Shown: positions 17,032 to 23,871 of the stretch, piece after piece | Layout of the letters: every line of letters begins with the position of its first letter | How positions within the stretch are numbered: position 1 is the stretch's first letter | NCBI GenBank assembly: GCA_026989175.1 | Contig: JALSJT010000204.1 | Location: forward strand, 1-37,670 | Direction: 5' to 3' | Source of the DNA: Thiomicrorhabdus sp. | Lineage (GTDB): Bacteria > Pseudomonadota > Gammaproteobacteria > Thiomicrospirales > Thiomicrospiraceae | DNA length: 37,670 nt | Notes under the pieces: generated by a model | The model's input: the letters and a program-made list of their open reading frames with translations, nothing else | Database searches by the model: none | What the model was told of the DNA's origin: nothing | Made by a program: the position numbers and the translations under genes

Positions 17032-18255
17032 TTAGAAGGTTTGTTTGAGTGCGTTTAAAAGTTGCTGATCTGTTAACCGTACAGGGTTTCCGAGCATACT
17101 GCCGCTACGGCAGTTTTCAATAACCTTGTCTAGGTTGCTTGATGTTAGACCATATTGGCTTAACCCATTGGGCGCATAGTGTTGAGTGAGTTTATGCAGG
17201 GTTTGTACCAGGTTTTGTAAGTTCACATCAGAATTTTGGGTAGTGATTGTGTTGAATAGTTGACTAATTTGTCGATACTTTTCTAAGCACTGCGTGGCAT
17301 CAGCGGTATCAATTGACTGCAAGGTTTCAATATTAAGTTGGGTGATTGGCGCAAGTAGTTTTGCACAAACAATACCATGTGGGGCTTTAAAGAACGCGCC
17401 AATCGGCCCAGCCAAACCATGTACCGCACCTAGCCCCGCATTGGCTAAGGTAATGCCGGATAGCGAGGCCGCCAGCATTAAGTTGCTATACCCTTCCTGT
17501 TGAATCGCTTCATTCGCATGGTTAATTTTTTCAAACGCCCCTTGAAAGAGGGTCATGCCTTGCCAAGCCAATGCATCCGTGATCGGGTTGCTTTTCAGTG
17601 TGGTGTACGACTCTAACAACTGAGTAAAGGCATCCATTCCGGTGGCATAAAGTATCTCTTTCGGGCAGGTTTTGAGCAGTTCGGGATCGAGCCAAACGTG
17701 TTTTGCCAGTAATTTATCGTCTCGAAACGATTTTTTAAACTGGCCGAGCTTGGATAACACGGCGTTTTTGGTGGTTTCACTGCCTGTTCCAGCGGTGGTT
17801 GGCACGGCAATAAATGGGCAGGTGTTTACGTTAAATGGCTTGCCGAGTCCAACACCCTCTAAATAATCCATCACGGAGGTTTGGCTTGGAATTAATCCTG
17901 CAATGGCTTTCGCCGCATCGAGTACACTGCCACCTCCCAATCCAACCACGGCTTGGGTGTCGGTATCGCACTGCTGTACGATCTCATCGACTTGATCAGG
18001 AGAGGGTTCACCTGAAATGATAAAGTGTTGCAGCGTAATATTGTGTGCTTGCAACTGGTTGAGTAGTGTGTGACCAAAGTAGCCTTCTATTGCTAAGGTT
18101 TTTCCCGTGATAGCGACCAGTTTTTTAGGACAATTTTGAATTAAAAAATCGGTCAGTTGTTGGCGAATGCCCCAGCCAAAATGTAGGGCAGGCATGGGGG
18201 CAAATTCAAACGGGGCGATAGAGGTTGATGCGATTGACATATTTATAGGTCTCAT
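17032..18255 (-). CDS. Iron-containing alcohol dehydrogenase (type III) family
   Basis: NAD(P)-dependent oxidoreductase of the iron-ADH fold, probably acting on an alcohol or aldehyde. At 407 residues it has usual family length. The Rossmann half carries VVGLGGGSVLDAAKAIAGL and FIAVPTTAGTGSETTKNAVL. The metal site is recognisable in ATGMDAFTQLLESY, AVHGLAGPIG and APHGIVCA. The usual second ligand of the D-A-x-x-x-H segment is Gln here (DAFTQ), a variant I recall from some subfamilies. The substrate cannot be inferred. The ATG at 18253-18255 overlaps the helicase stop codon; a second ATG six codons later (MSIASTSIAPFEF) is an equally possible start. No terminator separates it from rep. Confidence 0.88.
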   Translation of the reverse strand: MRPINMSIASTSIAPFEFAPMPALHFGWGIRQQLTDFLIQNCPKKLVAITGKTLAIEGYFGHTLLNQLQAHNITLQHFIISGEPSPDQVDEIVQQCDTDTQAVVGLGGGSVLDAAKAIAGLIPSQTSVMDYLEGVGLGKPFNVNTCPFIAVPTTAGTGSETTKNAVLSKLGQFKKSFRDDKLLAKHVWLDPELLKTCPKEILYATGMDAFTQLLESYTTLKSNPITDALAWQGMTLFQGAFEKINHANEAIQQEGYSNLMLAASLSGITLANAGLGAVHGLAGPIGAFFKAPHGIVCAKLLAPITQLNIETLQSIDTADATQCLEKYRQISQLFNTITTQNSDVNLQNLVQTLHKLTQHYAPNGLSQYGLTSSNLDKVIENCRSGSMLGNPVRLTDQQLLNALKQTF

Positions 18256-20288
18256 TAATTTTTTTTCAAAAAGGATTTTAAATTTGCAAGATGGGCATTC
18301 CCATGTTCCATCTGCTCCTCTTTACTCACCACCACACCGGGTTTTCCCTCCCATTGCAATGCGTCTTGGGGCAGCTCTTCTAAAAAACGGCTGGGTTCGC
18401 AGGGCGTGTCTTCGCCATATTTTCGGCGCTTGGTGGCATAGGTCATGGTCATGGTGCGTTGTGCTCGGGTGATGCCTACGTAGGCTAAGCGTCGCTCCTC
18501 TTCTAAGCCAGGCGATTCCATGTTCTGTTTGTGAGGCAGCATCTCCTCCTCCATGCCGATTAAAAAGACATGCGGAAATTCCAATCCTTTTGAGGCGTGG
18601 AGCGTCATTAAGCTCACCATGTCGTGTTTTTGGTCGGACTCATTACGCTCCATCATATCCATCAGCATCATGTGCGTCACAATCGTATTGAGTTTTTTAT
18701 CCTCGCCATCCTCCTCTTTGGCTTTGTTGACGATTCGTTCAATCCAAGTGACCAGCTCGCGAATATTATTGATGCGCTTCTCTGCGGCCTTTGGAGTGTT
18801 GGCATTTTCATGAATCCAGTTGTCGTATTCGATGTTCTCAATGAACTGGCGAATAAACTTAGTGACCTCTTCGCCTTCCGCCGCCTCGGCTTCTTGTGCC
18901 CAGCGGAGCAGTTGTTCACCAAAAAATTGCACGCGTTTTAACGCTTTTTCAGACAGGATGGTGGTCAAGCCAAACTCCTGCGTGGCGTCAAATAGACTGA
19001 TTTCACGCTTTGTCGCATAGGTGGCGAGTTTTTCTAGGGTGGAGGCACCAATTTCTCTGCGCGGGGTGTTCACAATGCGCAAAAAGGCCGCGTCATCATC
19101 GGGATTCACAATCAAGCGCAAATACGCCATGATGTCTTTGATTTCAGCATGGTCAAAGAATGACTTTCCACCCGAAATAACATATTGAATGTTTTGCTCT
19201 CGTAACGCACGCTCCATCAATCGTGATTGATGATTGCCTCGGTACAGAATGGCATAGTCGCTATTTTTACTGCGGGTTTTAAATTTATGGACAATAATTT
19301 CAGAGACCACCCGTTCGGCTTCTTGGTTCTCATTGGCGCAGGCAATCACTCTTAACGGATCGCCTAAGCCCATCTCGCTCCACAGCTTTTTTTCAAACAG
19401 ATGCGGGTTGTTCGAGATGAGTTGGTTGGCGCTTTGCAAGATGCGATTACTGGAACGGTAGTTTTGCTCGAGTTTAATTAGTTTAAGCGCAGGAAAGTCC
19501 TCTTTCAGCAATGCTAAGTTTTCAGGTTGCGCTCCACGCCATGCATAAATGGATTGATCGTCATCGCCCACCACGGTAAAGCGTGCTTGAATGCCTACCA
19601 AATATTTCACCAGTGCATATTGTGAGGCGTTGGTGTCTTGATACTCATCCACCAAGAGGTAGCGAACTTTGTTTTGCCACTTTTCAAGGGCTTCTGGGTT
19701 TTCGCTAAAGAGTTTAACGGGCAGGCCAATCAGATCATCAAAATCGACCGCATTATACGCATGAAGCTGTTTTTGATAGGCTTGGTATAAGATGGCGCGT
19801 GCTTGTTGCTGTGCATCTTTGGCTTGCTCTAAGGCTTGCTCAGGGGTGACGCGGTCATTTTTCCAACTCGAAATATCCCACTGCACGCCATCAAGCACTT
19901 CAGGGTCGATGGTCTGCTTGAGCATCAACTCTTTTAAAATTTGTCCGCTGTCTGCCGCATCCATAATCGAAAAGCTGGCTTTATAGCCTAACGCTTTGTA
20001 CTCTTGGCGAATGATGTTCAGCCCTAAGTTATGAAACGTCGAAACATTTAAGCCCTTAGCATTTTCATTCTTAAGCAACTTGGTGACCCGCTCTTTCATC
20101 TCTTTGGCCGACTTATTGGTAAAGGTAAGTGCGTAAATATTGTGGGCTTTAAAGTCGCATTTTCGAATTAAGTAAGCGATCTTTTCCGTAATCACGCGGG
20201 TTTTACCTGAGCCAGCGCCCGCTAAAACAAGGGCTGGGGTTTCAATGTGAAGTACGGCTTCGCGTTGTCGTTCATTTAGGCTGTGCAT
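18255..20288 (-). CDS. rep: Rep-type superfamily 1A DNA helicase
   Basis: A 677-residue ATP-dependent 3'-5' DNA helicase, near-identical in length to E. coli Rep (673). Helicase motifs in order: Q-motif LNERQREAVLH; motif I LAGAGSGKTR near residue 25; motif Ia TFTNKSAKEMKERV; motif II VDEYQDTN near 225; motif III VGDDDQSIYAWRGA; motif IV QNYRSS; motif V TLHASKGLEFPHVFLIG; motif VI EEERRLAYVGITRAQ. The start and opening segment follow Rep more closely than UvrD, and the C-terminus lacks the long UvrD tail. Rep helps replication forks move through protein-bound DNA and restart. It diverges from the methyltransferase gene and overlaps the dehydrogenase by one base. Confidence 0.92.
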   Translation of the reverse strand: MHSLNERQREAVLHIETPALVLAGAGSGKTRVITEKIAYLIRKCDFKAHNIYALTFTNKSAKEMKERVTKLLKNENAKGLNVSTFHNLGLNIIRQEYKALGYKASFSIMDAADSGQILKELMLKQTIDPEVLDGVQWDISSWKNDRVTPEQALEQAKDAQQQARAILYQAYQKQLHAYNAVDFDDLIGLPVKLFSENPEALEKWQNKVRYLLVDEYQDTNASQYALVKYLVGIQARFTVVGDDDQSIYAWRGAQPENLALLKEDFPALKLIKLEQNYRSSNRILQSANQLISNNPHLFEKKLWSEMGLGDPLRVIACANENQEAERVVSEIIVHKFKTRSKNSDYAILYRGNHQSRLMERALREQNIQYVISGGKSFFDHAEIKDIMAYLRLIVNPDDDAAFLRIVNTPRREIGASTLEKLATYATKREISLFDATQEFGLTTILSEKALKRVQFFGEQLLRWAQEAEAAEGEEVTKFIRQFIENIEYDNWIHENANTPKAAEKRINNIRELVTWIERIVNKAKEEDGEDKKLNTIVTHMMLMDMMERNESDQKHDMVSLMTLHASKGLEFPHVFLIGMEEEMLPHKQNMESPGLEEERRLAYVGITRAQRTMTMTYATKRRKYGEDTPCEPSRFLEELPQDALQWEGKPGVVVSKEEQMEHGNAHLANLKSFLKKN

Positions 20289-20395
20289 AAGGGGGTTTGG
20301 TGTTACCAGTTTTCAAAAAGGGCGAGAGTAAAGAGGTACAATATGATAAATCAAAACGACATAAATTACTTTAGTTACTTTAGGGATTCAGAACT

Positions 20396-20977
20396 GTGGC
20401 CACAATTGACGAACTTAAAAAAGATTTACAGATTCAAACCGAATTAATGGGTGCTTCCCTTATCTTTGCGACCACGTGGGGCGTGTTTAGTCCACGTGAA
20501 ATTGATTCGGGTACCGAGCTGTTCTTAAAGTATTTAGCTATTGAAGAGGATGAAGTGGCATTGGATATCGGCTGTGGCTATGGCCCACTGGGTTTAGCGA
20601 TTGCAGCTAATGCGCCAAAGGGTGAAGTTCACATGGTTGATAAAGATTTTGTTGCTGTTGATTATGCCAATAAAAATGCACAAAAAAATGGGTTATCCCA
20701 TGCGAAAGCGTACCTTTCAAATGGACTGAGTGCAGTCCCCAAAGACATTCAATTTTCAACGGTGGTGTCGAATATACCCGCCAAAGTGGGCAAAGAGATG
20801 TTGAGCATTATGCTGCATGACGTACATCGTCAATTGAAACCGGGCGGGCAGTTTGTGGTGGTGACCATTAATGGCTTGCGTCAATATATGAAACGTAATT
20901 TTATTGAGGTGTTTGGCAATTACGAGAAAGTTAAGCAAGGAAAAGACTACACCATCTCGAGAGCCATAAAAGAGTGA
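20396..20977 (+). CDS. Methyltransferase small-domain (MTS) protein, RsmC/YbxB-like
   Basis: A 193-residue class I SAM-dependent methyltransferase. Motif I (LDIGCGYGPLGLAIA, near residue 60) binds SAM and motif II is MVDKDFVAVDYA. The motif IV position reads SNIPAKVGKE, where RNA guanine-N2 methyltransferases of the RsmC/RsmD group usually carry NPPF/Y, and is closer to the N-x-P form of single-domain YbxB-like proteins. The N-terminal half-domain of RsmC is absent. An rRNA or other nucleic-acid target is likely but unproven. The start is GTG at 20396-20398, with AGGGA about 10 bases upstream; a later ATG at MGASLIFATTWG is possible. A poly-G palindrome starts a few bases after its stop. Confidence 0.8.
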   Translation: MATIDELKKDLQIQTELMGASLIFATTWGVFSPREIDSGTELFLKYLAIEEDEVALDIGCGYGPLGLAIAANAPKGEVHMVDKDFVAVDYANKNAQKNGLSHAKAYLSNGLSAVPKDIQFSTVVSNIPAKVGKEMLSIMLHDVHRQLKPGGQFVVVTINGLRQYMKRNFIEVFGNYEKVKQGKDYTISRAIKE

Positions 20978-20978
20978 A

Positions 20979-21040
20979 TATGACATAGGGGGGGGAGAAA
21001 TTTTCGTAATTAAATTTTCTCCCCCCCCCCCATGTCATTA
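20979..21040. repeat. Poly-G/poly-C palindrome
   Basis: The left arm TGACATAG8AGAAATTTT (20981-21004) and right arm AAATTTTCTC11ATGTCA (21013-21037) are near-perfect reverse complements around a short AT-rich centre. G8 is at 20988-20995 and C11 at 21021-21031. It can fold into one very stable hairpin. It starts only a few bases after the methyltransferase stop codon, but no T-tract follows the stem, so a standard Rho-independent terminator is not clear. Half-copies of the same motif occur elsewhere in the window. Confidence 0.8.
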
Positions 21041-21087
21041 TTGTTTTTGATCTAAAAAAGGTACAATGCCTTAACTTTAATTAAATT

Positions 21088-22056
21088 ATGTATTTGGAGC
21101 GTATTGTGTTCAGTATTTTTAAACCGTCTTTTGCCCTGTTTTTAGTGGTGTTTTTTAGTTTGTTTACGATCTCGCAAGCGGCAGATGCCAAGCGTTTTGG
21201 TGGTGGAAAAAGTTTTGGTTATTCTAAATCTGTGCCCCCTAAATCCTTTGATAAATCGTCTTCTAAGCAACAAGCCGCGCCAAAAGCGGCACCTGCTACC
21301 GCAGCGGGTGCGGGTGCAAAATCTCGTTCAGGCATGATGGGTATTTTAGGTGGTCTAGCGGCGGGTGGTCTATTGGCCGCGATGTTTATGGGCGATGGCT
21401 TTGAAGGGATTCAAATTATGGATATTCTGCTGTTTGCGTTACTCGCGTTTGTTTTGTTTAAACTCTTTAGACATTTTGCAGGGCGTTCAAGGTCTGAAAA
21501 TACGCCACAGCCTGCGTATCAAGCCAGCCACGAGCCTGAGGGAAATCTTCAAACGACACCTCAACCACAGAACATTGCTTCACGTGAAACGGCGCAAGAA
21601 TATAACCCAAAATCTGGCGAATCCATTTTTGGTTCTAATCTAGGCGGTTCGGTCAGTGAAGAGGCGGTGCATGTTAGTGAAGCGCCTGCTTGGTTTAATG
21701 CCGAACAATTTGTAGAAGGCGCAAAGGGCCACTTTATTACGCTGCAAAAAGCGTGGGACAGTGCCGATTTATCCGAGGTAGAATCTTATTGTTCACCTGA
21801 ACTGTTTGCTGCCATTAAGCAAGAGATGCAAGGGCAACAAGCGGGCGAGCATCAGACGGTGGTGGATACACTGGATGCTGAAATTGCCGATATGGCGGTT
21901 GATGGAGAGTACTTTGTGGTTAGCATTCGTTTCAGTGGCTTTATTGAAGAAGACGCTTCAGAAGGTGCTCATGCCTTTAATGAAGTTTGGCATATCCGTC
22001 GTTTAGCAAATGATGAAGGCACATGGGAAGTGGCTGGAATTCAACAAAAGAGCTAG
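21088..22056 (+). CDS. Tim44-like domain membrane protein
   Basis: A 322-residue protein with a hydrophobic N-terminal signal or anchor (FALFLVVFFSLFTISQAADA), a low-complexity Gly/Ser/Lys/Ala stretch to about residue 75, a hydrophobic region at about 80-128 (GILGGLAAGGLLAAMFMGDG and ILLFALLAFVLFKLF), a polar linker, and a C-terminal Tim44-like domain at about 205-320 (WFNAEQFVEGAKGHFITLQK, AWDSADLSEVESYCSPELFA). Bacterial Tim44-like proteins are common in proteobacteria, and their function is poorly defined. Either the ATG at 21088 or the in-frame GTG at 21106 could be the start; the GTG has TTGGAG just upstream and would place the signal peptide nearer the N-terminus. Confidence 0.85.
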   Translation: MYLERIVFSIFKPSFALFLVVFFSLFTISQAADAKRFGGGKSFGYSKSVPPKSFDKSSSKQQAAPKAAPATAAGAGAKSRSGMMGILGGLAAGGLLAAMFMGDGFEGIQIMDILLFALLAFVLFKLFRHFAGRSRSENTPQPAYQASHEPEGNLQTTPQPQNIASRETAQEYNPKSGESIFGSNLGGSVSEEAVHVSEAPAWFNAEQFVEGAKGHFITLQKAWDSADLSEVESYCSPELFAAIKQEMQGQQAGEHQTVVDTLDAEIADMAVDGEYFVVSIRFSGFIEEDASEGAHAFNEVWHIRRLANDEGTWEVAGIQQKS

Positions 22057-22068
22057 GGATAATTTACT

Positions 22069-22545
22069 ATGGCAATGTTGTATGTAGCAAGAAATCGTAG
22101 ACGAACTGTTTTGCGTAGCATGGCAATTTTTACATTTTTTTTAGTGACATTAACAGGCTGTAGTAAAGCGCCCGTGAGCTTAACCTCGGCACAGTTTTTA
22201 GAGAGCTTGGATCGAGGGTCGGGTAATTTTGATCGGGTGTTAAAAATCTGTTTTTCAGAGCCTTTGAAGGATACCTATTATCATAAGGTGGCGATTGTCA
22301 CCAAAGAGAATGTTAAAATTTTGGGTGGTGGTTTTTTAAAGCCGCTGGCGTCTGATCCAACCAGTAAGTGCCATTTACGAAATGTGTATTCGTATATCAA
22401 TAAAGACTCGCCGGTTGAAGCGCGTCAGTTGATTAAAGATTACGTGGTTGGGGGTAATGTGAGTCAAGTGTTGATACAGGTTTATAACGACAAGCCAAAA
22501 GGCAAAGAGTTACCCATTGCAGAGAAACTATTCCGAAATTTATAA
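22069..22545 (+). CDS. Predicted lipoprotein of unknown function
   Basis: A 158-residue protein I do not recognise. A basic N-terminus (ARNRRRTVLR) precedes a hydrophobic stretch and a lipobox, LTGC at about residues 28-31, so it should be processed to a periplasm-facing lipoprotein. The mature part has two further Cys (in KICFSEP and SKCHLRN) that could form a disulfide. It lies 12 bp after the Tim44-like gene and is followed by a good terminator, so the two probably form an operon and may act together in the envelope. Confidence 0.75.
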   Translation: MAMLYVARNRRRTVLRSMAIFTFFLVTLTGCSKAPVSLTSAQFLESLDRGSGNFDRVLKICFSEPLKDTYYHKVAIVTKENVKILGGGFLKPLASDPTSKCHLRNVYSYINKDSPVEARQLIKDYVVGGNVSQVLIQVYNDKPKGKELPIAEKLFRNL

Positions 22546-22570
22546 GATGATTTTGGGGTGTTAATTTATC

Positions 22571-22601
22571 AAAGCCTGGTTTTTTAAACTGGGCTTTTTT
22601 T
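22571..22601 (+). terminator. Rho-independent terminator after the lipoprotein gene
   Basis: AAAGCCTGGTTT pairs with AAACTGGGCTTT, with G-U pairs in the middle, and is followed by an unbroken T-tract ending at 22601. It would end the Tim44-like/lipoprotein transcript. The T-tract finishes only a few bases before the truD start codon, which leaves little room for a separate truD leader. Confidence 0.8.
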
Positions 22602-22605
22602 ATGG

Positions 22606-23826
22606 ATGTTTAAAGTGACAGAATTTCAAACCGCAGACATGATCGCTTTACATTATGCTTGGGGCAAGCCAACCATCTCAGGGCTGTATAAAGTATTGCC
22701 TGAAGATTTTATTGTGGAAGAGCAGATTGCATTTGAGTTAAGTGGCGAAGGGGAGCATCTTTGGTGTTGGGTTGAGAAAAAATCGGAAAATACCGACTGG
22801 GTGTTGCAACAACTGGCGAAGTGGGCAGGTGTGTCACCTGCTAAAGTGAATGTCGCGGGGCAGAAAGATCGTCATGCCGTGACGCGACAGTGGTTTAGTA
22901 TTCACCTGCCAAAGCGTAATAACCCCAGTATTGAGACCTTTAATGTTAATAATGTCACCATTTTAAACACGGTTCGTCACCAACGAAAACTGCAAAAAGG
23001 GGGCTTGTCGGGTAATCGATTTACTTTAACGATTCGTGACCTTCAGGGTGAAGAGGGGGGGCAAGGTGAATTGAGCTTGCTCAAGAGAGGGTGCCCTGGG
23101 GTAGAAAATTTAATTGAAATATTGCAAGACCGTTTACAAACGATTCAAACAGCAGGTGTGCCCAATTATTTTGGAGAACAACGCTTTGGTTTACATGGGC
23201 GCAATATTAAGCAGGGCGTTAAATTATTAGCGGGTGAGCTCCCCAAGGTTAAGCGTAATCAAAAAAGTTTGTACCTCTCCTCAATTCGTTCTTGGATGTT
23301 TAATGTGCTGTTGAGCGAGCGGATTGAAGCGGGAAGCTGGAACCAACTGCTTTTGGGCGATATATTGCAGTTAGAAGGCTCGAACAAATGGTTTGTTGAG
23401 GATGGTTCAGAGGATTTGTCGGCACGTGTCGCGAGTGGCGATTTGCACCCAACTGGGGCTTTGTACGGCCGTGGTGTGTTGCCAACACAAGCACTGGCGT
23501 TGACGGTAGAGCAACAAATAGCCGACGGTTTTTCAAGCTGGATTACAGGGTTGGATGAGTATGGCGTTGAACAAGCGCGTCGTGCGTTACGGGTCATGCC
23601 ACAGGCGTTCACATGGCAGTGGTTGAGTGCGTCAAGTACCACCTCAGAACAGGGTGAAGCCTTGGCTCAGGCGTTTAAACCCTTTGAAGAGCGTTCGTTG
23701 CGGTGGCAAGAGAATCCTGTATTAGAACTGTCGTTTACGTTACGTGCAGGCAGTTATGCCACGATGGTGATGAGAGAGCTTTTATTAGGAGAGGATTATC
23801 AACTTAAATTAAAAGCATTGAAATAA
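22606..23826 (+). CDS. truD: tRNA pseudouridine(13) synthase TruD
   Basis: Isomerises U13 of certain tRNAs (tRNA-Glu in E. coli) to pseudouridine. The conserved opening KPTISGLYKVLPEDFIVEEQ and the catalytic motif AGQKDRHAVTRQWFS (Asp near residue 88) are present. PNYFGEQRFG and GNRFTLTIRDLQ are further family signatures. At 406 residues it is longer than E. coli TruD (349), with insertions including one around LQGEEGGQGELSLL. The start is uncertain: candidates are ATG at 22606, GTG at 22615 (VTEFQT) and ATG at 22639 (MIALHYAWGKP); none has a strong ribosome-binding site. The upstream terminator ends almost at the first ATG. Confidence 0.93.
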   Translation: MFKVTEFQTADMIALHYAWGKPTISGLYKVLPEDFIVEEQIAFELSGEGEHLWCWVEKKSENTDWVLQQLAKWAGVSPAKVNVAGQKDRHAVTRQWFSIHLPKRNNPSIETFNVNNVTILNTVRHQRKLQKGGLSGNRFTLTIRDLQGEEGGQGELSLLKRGCPGVENLIEILQDRLQTIQTAGVPNYFGEQRFGLHGRNIKQGVKLLAGELPKVKRNQKSLYLSSIRSWMFNVLLSERIEAGSWNQLLLGDILQLEGSNKWFVEDGSEDLSARVASGDLHPTGALYGRGVLPTQALALTVEQQIADGFSSWITGLDEYGVEQARRALRVMPQAFTWQWLSASSTTSEQGEALAQAFKPFEERSLRWQENPVLELSFTLRAGSYATMVMRELLLGEDYQLKLKALK

Positions 23827-23854
23827 AAAAAAACCGCCAGATGGCGGTTTTTTT
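23825..23854. terminator. Bidirectional terminator between truD and the chemoreceptor gene
   Basis: A perfect stem AAACCGCCA/TGGCGGTTT (23831-23850) with a two-base centre is flanked by an A-run on the left and a T-run on the right, so it can terminate transcription from both convergent genes. The truD stop codon is at 23824-23826 and the chemoreceptor stop at 23872-23874. Confidence 0.93.
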
Positions 23855-23871
23855 AGAACGATGGTTTGGTA

